From: Owenia fusiformis
Taxonomy: Eukaryota > Annelida > Polychaeta > Sabellida > Oweniidae
Assembly: GCA_903813345.2 (NCBI GenBank)
Contig: CAIIXF020000011.1
Span: 2,812,571-2,876,570 of the forward strand
Reading direction: 5' to 3'
DNA: 64,000 bases
The notes under the pieces were generated by a model. That model searched no databases. It saw only the letters and a program-made list of their open reading frames with translations, and was not told where the DNA came from. A program made the position numbers and the translations under genes. Of the stretch, positions 14,206 through 24,859 are shown piece after piece (the stretch's first letter is position 1; each line of letters begins with the position of its first letter).

Positions 14206-14390
14206 CTCATATCTAAGCACAAATGCCAAAGGGAAAGGACCAAATACTGTAAAGAACCCTAGCAAGAAAAGCAAACCCTATGTGTAAACTAGGCATAAGG
14301 GAAATAGGCCCGTATCCCAAAACCATGATCTAAAGTGAAAAGAATAATGTCTAACATCTCCTTCCCATATCCAATCGCGGACCAATATCA
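14205..14390 (+). mobile_element. Dispersed repeat family 'A', near-full copy 1
   Basis: This copy has the family's ordered blocks: head 'taagcacaaatgccaaaggg' + 'aaaggacc', then 'agcaagaaaagcaaa', 'gtgtaaac', 'ggcataag', 'tatcccaaaaccatgatcta', 'gtgaaaag' and 'aatgtctaac', ending in a C/T-rich tail. It is ~185 bp with no TIR or poly-A visible. I infer a SINE or other non-autonomous element. The superfamily is unknown. Confidence 0.75.
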
Positions 14391-16810
14391 CAATCCATGA
14401 ACAGAACACCAAAGGACATTAAATACTCAAATGAATGTATAATACATTATATAATGTGTTTGATATGACCTTCTTTCTGTATTTGAGAACAAGTCTTCCG
14501 GCCTCGGTTTCGAAATAAAGTTTTCAGTTTTTTTATTTCCCTGCAAGCTAGCTTGATACGATACTAAGGTCGGTCAAATTTACGAGATGTTTGCTTTGGA
14601 AGATCAAATATGGAAACCTGATCAACATTTTGTATCCAAATTGGTTGGCATCAGCTGATTATTGAGTTTATTAATCATGATGGGATGTTCTTTTCCAGAA
14701 AGACAGTCCACTGTTTTGATTGGAAAATGAAGCAATTCTTGTAGAATATGAAATAATTACAATTTTGGATTTCCTTATATATTAGAGGAGTCTGTACCCC
14801 CAGATCAAATAGGACACATGCCCAAGTTGCTTAGAGCTTTATCAAAAAGTGCTAGGTCAGTTTCACCTTGCAGTGGAAATCTATAAACACTGACATATTC
14901 TTTTTAATACCTTGGACTATCCCTTGGCATTAACATGCGAGTTTTCGAGGTACCAAAGATGTTAACTATTCTTTGCAGTGATATTTCAATTTATAGACTC
15001 AGCATGGGAATCATTATGTTAACTTATCAATTAGTAGCTGCTTAAAATAATAACAAAACCTTGGTCAAAATCCTTAAAAGTAATAATATTTTCATTTATT
15101 GTTTCCTCTGCATAACTGTTGGTTATTATCATATTTGCAGCTGATAATCAATTAGTTTTTAGCTCTCATTAAGAAACATGCAAACATGTCTATGTAACAA
15201 TGATAAAGACATCCCAGGGGGTATATAGCTTATCACAAAATAAAATATTCAAAATGGCATACATTGTTATGTTACAAAATGTAATCATTTGAATTGCAGA
15301 GGTATATATTTGTTAATGGCGTTACAATATTTCATCAAAAGATATCATAAAAGCCAAACTGGTAAAGAACATAGTACAAAAGGCTATGCGAAATATTCGA
15401 CATTATCTCCTTTGAGACTTGCTGCTTTGATTTTGCTATCGTTTGTTCTAAATCTGGAAATGTGAAGATCGTCAGACTATCTTGTATTGTTGTTATGCAT
15501 GTGTGCTGATTTGCTTGAAAATTATTCCAAAAAGCACTGGGATAATTTTCAGGACGTTATAATCAATATAGGCGATTTAGAGACGTTTTAAAAACCAGAA
15601 CATGAACAAATGTTCCACCTTTTTGGACCACCTTGTAGATGCCAGTAGTTTCTGTAACAGACTTTTTAAAAACCTAATGTTTTGACTGTTTCACCTGGAA
15701 AATTACTTTTACATGATTCTAATCTATTTTCCATACTAACAACGCTGTATTTTGAAATGTAAAACAAAAAGGGTGGGACAAAAGTTTGATGGACGATTGA
15801 TTACACCCACGAGACTAAACATAAAATTGATTGTAGTGATGCAACACAAATAATGACTTCGTTATCGTAAAAGTCGGGATAATTCAGGAAATTAATCCGA
15901 TTAGAGGTCGATAATACAACGATGTATAGTAGTTTACATCCAATGGAGTGTATGTTCTCATCTACAACGAAAGCCCGAATCCCCATTTAGCGGAATCAGA
16001 TTTTGATAGCCTTATATTATCCCGTAATTTGAAAAAATGGCTCATTCCTCTAAAGCTGACTATTGAATTAAGTTAGGCAACAAAGACAATACAACATTAT
16101 TTGAACCTTGGAGCTTTCTACACCGATCACCCGCTTCTTCCATCCGGCTTCTTATCCACCTATAAAAAGAGCAGAAAAGCTTAAATAGGCTTCCTGTAGT
16201 CTCGCTCTCAGACTTAATTTGTTATTTTAATTCCTAGTTGATGAAGCAAAGATAAAAACAAATCCTTGGAGCCATACTATACCTCGCATTTGGTGTTCAT
16301 AAGCAACCCATTTGGCTTATTAGTAATGATTATGTATTTGTTTTTATTTGGCTGTTCCTTATTAATGGTTTATCGGTTGAAAGTTAGATGTTAATAAGGT
16401 ACTTTCAAAAATATGCTAAACAATGCAATTAGACAAACAGAGTATCTTATGCATTTCTAGGGGTTAGGCATAGTAGAGTGAGATTAGATTTCCAAAGAAC
16501 CCGTCCTCATAATGGTGAGGTAGGAATTGAATTGCATATTTTGAGGTCAAAATAACTCGATCATTCACATACAATACGGACAAATCTAATTATTGTTGAT
16601 ACAATTTAAATGATGCATTGTACTTCGTTTTAGTCAGTTCTAAAATACAATTTAATAAACAAACAGCTCTTGAGCATATTATTACCATTTACGTAATGAT
16701 AACCGATTAGACTCGAGGTTTTTCAAAAGCAGCCGTGGATTGAATAGTTAAGGGGTAACTATTTTTCATGGAGACATGCATTCTTTGTTTGTCGGATCAT
16801 CGAATGTCAT
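14391..16810. other. Non-coding stretch
   Basis: AT-rich DNA without recognisable genes or clear repeats. The longest ORF is 61 codons (minus, 15801-15986) and has no motif. Confidence 0.45.
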
Positions 16811-17005
16811 ATTATGAGTTTTTTTTCATTTTTTACTATTTTCTCTGATTCTTTGTGTATTGAATCATCGGTTGATATATTAGGATTTTTTTGCAGCTTA
16901 TTACTATTTTCTTCAATTCATCGTATGTTGGAAACGTTATAATGTATTAGGAATTTGATTTATTTTTTACAGCTTATTACTATTTTTTCAATTCATCGTG
17001 TGTTG
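16811..17005. repeat. ~75-85-bp tandem repeat, three copies
   Basis: Three degenerate units each contain a T-rich run, then 'ttactattttctt' and 'caattcatcgtatgttg' or a variant. They begin near 16815, 16885 and 16965. Spacing between copies varies. Confidence 0.6.
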
Positions 17006-17835
17006 AATATTAAGCTTTTCATATGGTGAGTTTTTACGGAATTTGTCTGTGATTTCTTTTATATATTGACGTGTATAGTTGCCTCAACAGGGTCTTTACT
17101 TGGTATTTGGAGGAATTCATAACAACAGCATCATTTAAAACATTTTTAAACTCAAAGCATTTTTCTGTTTCACCAGAAGGATCTCAAGGCTGAGAAGAAA
17201 TGAAATGTCATGGTTTATTAAAATGCATCCTTCTTCAAAGGAATTCTAGCTTAAATTCATTTATGGAAAGAAGTGCCCTTGGACCAAGGATGATTATAAT
17301 GCAGTTCTAGAATTATGAAAAACAAAAAAAGAAGCATTTGGATAAAGAATTATCATAACGTTTTTCAACCTGATATAACAAAGCTTGGGAATATACATAT
17401 TTAATGTAAATCATCACAATAGATTTATTGTAATGATGCTATTATCCTTTACTTTGAAAATGGTGCTCGTTAACACCATTAACACCATTGGTATTGCATT
17501 GTATTTGATTTATCGTTGATGTTGTATTTTTATACATTTATTCAATGATACACATGCAATTAGGCTATTAATGATATTTAAAACTTCCAATCAATTATAT
17601 ATCCCCAAATTTCATTGTTCTCTTTACCTCGACATCAAAGCCGAAATAGATTCTTTCAACTTCAAAGGATAGTTGATATAAAAACAACTATCTCGCACAG
17701 CTGTGTACAATACGCAATCATAAAATCTATTGATGAAGGAATTAATGCCTTTGATCTGTAATGTTTAATTCTATATTAATAAATACAATATGTAATGTGT
17801 TGCTTGAGCATAAGTAATTTTACTTAAATGTGAAC
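17006..17835. other. Non-coding stretch
   Basis: No gene. A short triplication 'aacaccattaacaccatt' lies at about 17470-17490. Otherwise nothing stands out. Confidence 0.4.
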
Positions 17836-17844
17836 ATACATATG

Positions 17845-18095
17845 CATGCACAAGTGCAAAATGGAAAGGATCAGAACCTGTCACAGAACATGAATATGAA
17901 TGAATATAGAAAATGAACATAGGAAATGAACATAGAAAATGAAAACATCATTGAAGAGTATACCAGTCATTAGGAAAACAAACCCCAACTATCCCGAAAC
18001 CATGATCAATCGATTATATCATTTCATATAAATTATATCGATCATTATATAACCCCGAAACATTCACCATCCCTGCACCATCCATTCAAGGTCGG
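17845..18095 (+). mobile_element. Dispersed repeat family 'A', diverged copy with internal insertion
   Basis: The head ('gcacaagtgcaaaatggaaa') and the middle block ('ggaaaacaaaccccaactat', 'cccgaaaccatgatcaatcg') match the family. The interior is expanded by a short A-rich 'gaatatgaatgaatatagaa' tandem. The tail has 'ccatccctgcaccatcc'. This is an old copy. Confidence 0.6.
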
Positions 18096-19455
18096 GCATC
18101 ACTGTCCCTGCGCATGAATAAATTGGGATACCCTTAGGCAAATGATGACTCCACAATATAAACGGATTTTAAAGGCGCAATGAAACATCTGAATTAGTTT
18201 TATTACATCCGACTAACGACGTCTATTTACGAGTGACATATGCCACTGGATGGCAACTTAAATGCAAGCTATGAATAAAATTAAGATCTGAATGATAATA
18301 TTCCATTTAGCAGGATACCTTTCAGTAGTGTTGACATCATAAAGCAATTAGTAATATAATCTCTCTGTATATTAAAAGTTATTATTGATAATAAGGCAGA
18401 ATGATAATTCCTCCTGAGCGATACGATTAAGCCCATCATGCATATAATGAATACACACTCCTCATAAAAAGTTTGGAATACATTTTGTAAGTGCAACAAG
18501 AACCAAAAGAGAAAGCACCAAAACATCATCGAGACATAACCATGTTTTGGTTTACAGGAAATCCCCAAATTTATAAAACTTAAAACCCTCAGTTTCAAAA
18601 TTAAGATGATTTTCTAAATTATATCATCCTTCAAGATCGGTCCTTCACTGCTTTCATAGCAGATCATGTAATGTAATGCAATGAATTACTCTTGGGCCAA
18701 GGATGAATTATATCAACCTATCAACCATTCGTCACAAATAAACGTGTTCAAACAGCATGTTAAAACAATTGATGAAGTACATGATGCGAGAAAAAGGTTA
18801 ATGCATGAATGATTAAACCCGATGACAGAAAATCATACAGTTCACTAGAATATAAGGTCGGCATTTAAAAAGCGAATATTCTATAGTCTATTTCATCAAT
18901 ATATGTAGGGGAGGGGGCTTAACATCTTCATACACCAAGTCCAAGCTAATTTAAAGGGAAAGTGTATTTCCAAAGGTATGCATGGAGGTTGTAAAACCGT
19001 TATATTTATTCAGCAGATAGTGTCAGCGGTTCACCTGGTAAACCGTCTCATATCATATAATTGTATCTACCTTAGTTTGATTAACAGTCACGGATGAGGT
19101 CTCGTTATATAGCCTATAAATGAATGTCAACCAAAACGTTAAAAGACATTCATTAAAATACTATATTACTGCCTATTTTCGCATATTTTGAAGTTTGTAG
19201 GGACACGTAGCGTTTATCTAGAGTTTGGGGAAATTTAGTATGATGTCATTTTACAAGCATGTATTACATACCCAGCGAAGCATTTGTGTTGAAGTCAATG
19301 GAGCTGAAGGTCGGCTATATATTCCTGTATAGCCGCCAAACCTTTTACCATGACAATTCTATGACGTCATCGGGACGTCATGTTTCATTTCTTCCTAATT
19401 TCACTCGGCGTGGCGTCATTGATATAACGTAGCCATGATATAAAAGTATGTAATA
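18096..19455. other. Non-coding stretch
   Basis: No supported gene. A 105-codon minus-strand ORF at 18281-18598 is rich in Phe, Leu and Cys and has no recognisable domain. I treat it as a chance frame. Confidence 0.4.
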
Positions 19456-19458
19456 CAA

Positions 19459-19575
19459 CAGTTATGTCCGTATCATTGAATATATGCCTTCGGTCTGTCG
19501 TAATATAACCCTCACAAGCTCGGGCTATATTGGTGACAGACCTCAGGCATATATTCAATGATAGGGACATAACTG
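19459..19575. repeat. Inverted repeat (hairpin), 117 bp
   Basis: The left arm begins 'cagttatgtcc', 'tatcattgaatatatgcctt', 'cggtctgtc'. The right arm is its complement ('gacagacct', 'aggcatatattcaatgata', 'gggacataactg'). Arms are ~47 bp around a ~24-bp loop containing 'ctcacaagctcggg'. Further TGACGTCA-type motifs lie just outside (near 19361 and 19586). Probably the core of a MITE. The 61-codon minus ORF across it is incidental. Confidence 0.75.
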
Positions 19576-19589
19576 CTAAATATTACGTC

Positions 19590-20320
19590 ATTCAATATGC
19601 CTGACTAGGTTTTCGATTATAATGTTAAACAAAATTATTAAACATAAAAAGCCATGTGTCTATTTTTATATTTTTTAATGATTATCAAATATTATCGAAC
19701 GTATAGGTAAGTAAACAATGATAATTAGATACTAACTCAAATCTTCATATTGGTGGATAATCGTGATTATATCTCAGCTGATACCTCATCTCGGTTTGTT
19801 TTATTTAAGTTATTTCTTGCTATTATAGTAACAATCATATTTCTTACAAATCAAAACTTCTCTACTGAAGGTAAATCGATGAGAGAATACAATCATTGAT
19901 ATAATGTTCCACACTAAATTAAAAGATAGGGACAAGTATTATCTTAATCGATCCATAAAAGAAAACATTTTGCATAAACATGTACTTTAGCGACCATATG
20001 TCGGTACAAGGGGGTCGATAATCAATAATTGGACAATATGCTGCTCAAAGTGAATTGCAGAAATGCACTAGTTGTGTATCCGGTACTTTCAGTTGACAGT
20101 CGTGATTTAGGAACTCATTATCCCACATAAAACATCCAACGGAATAATATAACAAAATCATGATAGACCATGATTTAATCACAGAACATATTAATACAGC
20201 TCCCAAATATGAAAATCAAAGAACGTTCGATGCTGTATAAACCCAAAAAGAGTGCATATCGATTCGTGATAAAACGAGGCTAACTATGTCGGGGCGTAGG
20301 GGGTCACTTACCTTTGTTTG
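19590..20320. other. Non-coding stretch
   Basis: AT-rich, no ORF above 60 codons, no repeat structure that I could see. Confidence 0.4.
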
Positions 20321-20324
20321 TCGT

Positions 20325-20930
20325 AAATCAATTTGAGCAGAATCCTGGAGTGCATTACAAGTTTACGCCACAATTTGAGCAAAACCCGTGATACATTACT
20401 AGTTTGCGCCACAATTTGAGTAGAACCCGTAATCCATTACTAGTTTACGCCAACATTTGAGCAGAACCCGCGATGCATTACTAGTTTACGCCACAATTTG
20501 ACCAGAACCTGTGATCCATTACTAGTTTACTCCAAAATCTGAGCACAACTCGTGGTGTATTATAAGTTGAAACCACAATTTGAGCATAAACCTCGATGCA
20601 TTTCTAGTTTACGCCAAAATCTGAGCAGAACTCGTGGTGTATTATAAGTTAAAGCCACAATTTAAGCAGAAACCCGTGGTGCATTACTCGTTTATACCAC
20701 AATTTGAGCAGAACTCGTGGTGTATTATAAGTTGAAGCCACAATTTTAGTAGAAACCGGGATGCATTTCTAGTTTACGCCATGAATTGAGCAGAAACCGG
20801 GATGCATTTCTAGTTTACGCCAAAATCTGAGCAGAACTCGTGGTGTATTGTAAGTTAAAGCCACAATTTGAGCAGAACCCATGATGCATTACTCGTTTAT
20901 AACACAATTTGAGCAGAATGAGCGAATTCA
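20325..20930. repeat. 41-bp minisatellite, ~15 copies
   Basis: The unit is close to 'cacaatttgagcagaacccg' + 'tgatgcattactagtttacg' + 'c'. Variants 'actcgtggtgtattataagt' and 'aaccgggatgcatttctagt' alternate in the right half. This gives a partial higher-order structure of about two units (82 bp). Copies occur every ~41 bp from about 20331. Confidence 0.9.
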
Positions 20931-21002
20931 ATTGTAGGTTTGACATATCCACGATACATTTTTCGTTGACCACTTAAAAATGTCTATCGTTATTTGTCCA
21001 AT

Positions 21003-21205
21003 GATCTAAATATGTAAGCACAAGTGCCAAAGGGAAAGGACCAACAATTTTAGAGGAACCCAGCGATAAAAATAAAACATCTAGGTGTAAACCAGGCATA
21101 AGGATATTATACTCCAACTATCCGAAACAATAATTCAACTTGAATAATACAATGTCTAATACTGCCCCTACCACCTTCCCCCACCCCTCATTCAAGGTGC
21201 ACTAT
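21003..21205 (+). mobile_element. Dispersed repeat family 'A', copy
   Basis: It starts 'atctaaatatgtaagcacaa', then 'gtgccaaagggaaaggacca', 'gtgtaaaccaggcataagg', 'aatacaatgtctaatac', and a C-rich tail ('ccttcccccacccctcattc'). Its order and length match the copies at 14205 and 28837. It sits immediately after the minisatellite. Confidence 0.75.
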
Positions 21206-21880
21206 TACAATGACAAGGTTTGACACATGACATATGGTTTTTATAATACAAACAAACGCCAAATGGGAATAATATTTTGTTTTCGAATAAAATTATTTTA
21301 TATATAGCTTTTAATATTTCGTGTGGCACCCCAGGAAGATTCCTCCACTTCATTTTGTATATTTTTCATTTGTTGATCTTGTTACCAACATTATTGGCAC
21401 GGATCACAATACATACCAATCTAATTCCCAGTCTACCGATACGAAAGGAGAATACATCACATAATTTTGTCAAGTTAGTGTTTCAAAACAGTTTATCCTT
21501 ACCCATTCGGCGTTGTTAATCAAGACGTTTGCTCAGATTACCAAGAATTTAGAAATTGGAATATATAAATAAGAATGACTCGTAAGATGTTCTATAGTGT
21601 TCTTAGCAGCGCTTTTGAAGTATAAAGTCTATGTTTATAAGAATTACATTTCTACGCGCGTATTTAATTATAACGCAAAGGTCTCATAAGTTATTATAGA
21701 TCTCGCGAGATTTAGAAAAATATGTTGAACATAGCTATCAATTAATTAATTATCTACATGCATTAGGCACTACGTTTTATCTAAGGAATAATGAAATAAA
21801 ACAAGAATGACATGTTACTTGGTAAATTGATTCACCATCGCACACATTTCTACAAATGTTTTATAGCTTCTCGAAGGAGG
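21206..21880. other. Non-coding stretch
   Basis: An 80-codon plus-strand ORF (21277-21519) is hydrophobic and Ile/Leu-rich because of base composition. No motif is recognised. No other structure. Confidence 0.4.
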
Positions 21881-21883
21881 TTA

Positions 21884-21947
21884 TCGTGGTCTAAAATTAC
21901 CAGGGACTTTCCAACGTTTAGTTGCTGGTAACTACACGGTTCGAGTA
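21884..21947. repeat. Direct repeat DR1 flanking the TIR element
   Basis: This ~65-bp sequence ('ggttatcgtggtct', 'aattaccagggactttccaa', 'cgtttagttgctggtaa', 'acacggttcgag') recurs in the same orientation at 24789-24856, with only a few differences. Each copy contains the short inverted pair attaccag/ctggtaat. It ends with 'ggttcgag', which resembles a tRNA T-loop/B box. Confidence 0.85.
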
Positions 21948-22934
21948 CTTCTGAAGTAGCGGTCACACTAGCCGTGTAGGCCCACCGTTCGCCACCGTGT
22001 GGCTAATTATGGCCAGACGGCGATGGCCGGCATGGTCACACGGTGGGCCGTTTCCCGGCCGTTTGAAAACGTTCAAGGAACGTTGCCGGCCATCCACACC
22101 CGGCGAATTTTTTGAGCATGCTCAAAACTTTTTCCGTTTGACTAACGTTCGGCTGCGAACGGCGATAGCGGTATGGGAATGGTATGAGAACGGTGCGGCC
22201 GTTAAGGACACGTTCACAAGGCGGTGATGGGACGATGGGGGACGTTGACTCAATCAGCGACGGGTTGCGAACGACAGTTTACCGCTTTGGTACCGTCCAA
22301 TAAACGGGCTCCCAACGGGTGTTTGAAATGTCACATTAAAAGCGTTTTCACGGTACCAGCCGCTTAACGCCCAAGTAACAGTCCATTGACGTGCTGACGG
22401 CCTTATAACGGCTTCATAACATCCTCCTAACATCCTATTACCGTGAATTCGAAATCGTACCGTCTAATGACGCAGCTTGTCACCGTCTTCTGCAGTTTCT
22501 GCAGTTTTTTCCTCTTCGATTTATTCACTCCTGACCATGTGACACTTTTGGTCGTGTCAGACTGTCAGTCTTCATCAAAACATGCTCCAAAATAGTCATT
22601 TTAAAAAAAACATGCTCCAAGTGCCAAAACATACCAAAATAACACAATCTGAATTCCCAAAAGTGTACCTTTTGTGACTTCACTAAAACAATAGAGTAGA
22701 AGGAAAATGAGAGAAATTACACAAGATATTTGTGAGTGTGTTGTCAGAAAACTTCACCCGATACGTTCAAGTTTGCTTTCAAGACAAGACCGGCATTTCG
22801 AACATGTTTGGTAAAATGACCATGTAATGTTCACCGTTTTTGAGTAGACCAATGAAACTTATATTAAATAAGATTTAATTGTGCGAAATACGATCTTAAA
22901 CCCATACTGGATGACTGAAATATAAAGATTTGTT

Positions 22935-23390
22935 GAGGTTACCTTTTTAGATCACCCTGTATATCAATAATTACACGTTAAACATATCTTCTGTGATAAG
23001 CAATTTGTTTTACAAAGACATTTGTGTTATTTAGTTCTTATTTACTATACAAGAGTAGATGAAAAATTTTCTAACCGTTGGCTCTAGATTTTATAATAAG
23101 AGGGGTTGGATCCTAAAACTTTAACACAAGACAGGGTAGTTAGTTTGCTTGAAACTCTATAGCTATGAGTTTCATATAAATTATAATTATATGAAACTCA
23201 TAGAGTTTCAAGCAAACTAACTACCCTGTCTCTTGTTAAAGTTTTAGCATCCAACTCCACTTATTATAAAACCTAGAGCCAACGGTAAGAAACTTTTTGA
23301 TCCATCCTTGTATGTATACTCAAAATATTTTTTTAATCAGTAGAGACTTATGATTACTAGAGTATACAGGCGAGGTAACCTACATTTGAT
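22935..23390. repeat. Long inverted repeat (hairpin element), nested
   Basis: The best-matched core is 23041-23322, centred on about 23183. Arms of ~125 bp carry 'ccgttggctctag', 'acagggtagttagtttgctt' and 'gaaactctat', with the complement on the right and a loop of ~10 bp. Weaker matching extends outward: 'aggttacc...cctgtata' near 22939-22970 pairs with 'tatacaggcgaggtaacct' near 23364. It lies wholly inside the 2.8-kb TIR element, so it is probably a MITE that inserted there or an internal foldback. Confidence 0.85.
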
Positions 23391-23575
23391 CTGGATTGGA
23401 CAATACTATTAAACCAAAAGTCATTTTTATAGCAATGATAGTTTGTGTGATATGTGTTTTGAACAAGGACTTTCACATGATGAGGATTTATGCCTGACAT
23501 TATATACTTATTTAGTTTCGATTGCACTTATGAAGAGAGTGGTGAGTAGGTAAACTAAACTTATGATGAATACAC

Positions 23576-24094
23576 TGTGGATGAACTCTTCATAATGTTA
23601 CGTAAACGGATCCGTTTACGTAACAAAATGGCGCAGCTACGATTTTACTTTTTCCATGAATTCTCAAGATGTAAGTAGAATGTCCACGACATTTTTGGCA
23701 AAACTGTGTGGCAGCAACATATGTTTCAGAAAATCGTAACGTTTGCGATCGAATAATCATAAGACGACACAATCATCGATATACTTCTCCACTTAAGTTA
23801 TGAAAACGGAACGTTGAAAACGGTTAAATATCTGCACTTTTAACAGTTCCGTATTCATAATTATACTGAGGAAAAATTTTGATCATGTTGGCGCCTCGTG
23901 AACTATTCGTTCACAAATTATTAGATTTTCATAAACATATGATGCTGACACATGTTTGTACCAAAACGGTCGTGAAGATTTTGCCTACAACTCGTGAAAT
24001 CTTAAAAAAGATAGATCGTACCTTCAAGGTTGCGCCATTGTGTTACGAAAACGGATCCGTTCTCGTAACTGGCTTTACGAGTTCCTCCATTTAG
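23576..24094. repeat. Inverted repeat bounded by 28-bp palindromes, nested
   Basis: The left arm carries a perfect 28-bp palindrome at 23597-23624 (gttacgtaaacgga and its complement). The right arm carries a near-palindrome at 24042-24069 (gttacgaaaacgga/tccgttctcgtaac). The two ~240-bp arms are diverged but collinear, meeting near 23828 where 'ttatgaaaacggaac' faces 'gttccgtattcataa'. Each arm holds a ~60-70-codon ORF reading outward and ending in a related peptide (APFCYVNGSVYVT; APLCYENGSVLVT). No known protein is recognised. The similarity could be simple arm homology. Confidence 0.8.
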
Positions 24095-24479
24095 TTTCGA
24101 GGACAGCTTGTCCTTGGAAATGTATTGCAACCGTTCTGCTATTCTCCCGGGGCACTGCTAAATGAAAAAGTGCAAGAAAAGAAGTTCTACCTAGTTAAAG
24201 ACACCGTCATTTAAAAATGATTTAAATGAGGGGTAAATCAATGAAATATATTACAGTATAATAAATTTAACTTGTAAAAAACGAAACGGTCGCTGTTTTA
24301 ATCATGACGATCTTGAATATGAATACAAATGAAACTTTGTCATGATATATTATCTAGTCCTTGTCACTTTGCCATAATGTTATACCCACAATAAATTGAA
24401 AAGAGTAGACAGATGTCCAAACTTATGTTCACATACAGACTAGTCCCAAAGATGAGTGATTTATAGAGAGCGGTTTCAT

Positions 24480-24680
24480 GACGTTTTCAATGCGGTTTGG
24501 CGGTACCAATGCGTTACCAATGCGTTCCGACCGGTGAAAACCCGGTGAAAGGAAGGTATAAACCCGTTGAAAACACGGTGACAATGGTAAGCCACTACTC
24601 TTTAAACACGTTAGCCCGGTACTAGGTCGGTATAAAGCCGGTGCAGACCCGGTATAGCACGGTATAAACCCGGTCATAAA
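24480..24680. other. CGGT-motif array in the right subterminal region
   Basis: About a dozen CGGT/CCGGT motifs occur in 200 bp, many spaced 10-13 bp apart (for example 'ggtcggtataaagccggtgc' and 'cccggtatagcacggtataa'). They lie just inside the right TIR. Subterminal arrays of this sort are often transposase-binding sites in DNA transposons. That role is inferred here. Confidence 0.6.
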
Positions 24681-24788
24681 TTCAAAAAGAAATGCGACCG
24701 TCGCTGAATCGTCACCGTCTTGCCATAATTAGCCACACGGTGGCGAACGGTGAGCCTACACGGCAAGTGTGACCACAGCATTACGCAG

Positions 24789-24856
24789 GGTTATCGCGGT
24801 CTGCAATTACCAGGGACTTTCCAACGTTTAGTTGCTGGTAATTACACGGTTCGAGC
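24789..24856. repeat. Direct repeat DR2 flanking the TIR element
   Basis: Same orientation as DR1: 'ggttatcgcggtct', 'aattaccagggactttccaa', 'cgtttagttgctggtaatta', 'cacggttcgag'. A third, badly decayed copy may lie near 25145-25200 ('gcgattgtcgtctaatgtct' and 'agttgcttgtaatatccacg'). Confidence 0.85.
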
Positions 24857-24859
24857 TCA

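Larger units (their letters stand above)
21961..24774. mobile_element. 2.8-kb non-autonomous DNA element with ~65-bp terminal inverted repeats
   Basis: The left end 'ggtcacactagccgtgtagg' and the right end 'cctacacggcaagtgtgacc' (read on +) begin a ~65-bp inverted repeat. It continues through 'caccgttcgccaccgtgtgg' and 'ctaattatggc'. Both ends run into GC-rich subterminal DNA dense in CGGT/ACCG motifs, very unlike the AT-rich surroundings. No transposase frame is present. The 76-codon ORF at 21997 lies in the TIR and subterminal sequence and looks incidental. The interior holds two further inverted repeats, listed separately. No convincing target-site duplication is visible. Superfamily not assigned. 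Confidence 0.8.

Noticed and set aside
20325-20930. CRISPR-like array of ~41-bp units
   Set aside because: Units are contiguous with no unique spacers, in an animal genome context; it is a minisatellite.
21997-22227. 76-codon ORF rich in Arg and Trp in a GC-rich patch
   Set aside because: It lies in the TIR and subterminal repeat of a DNA element; composition alone gives the open frame.
21884-24856. LTR retrotransposon interpretation of the flanking direct repeats
   Set aside because: The repeats are ~65 bp, lack TG...CA ends, and there is no primer-binding site, gag or pol between them.
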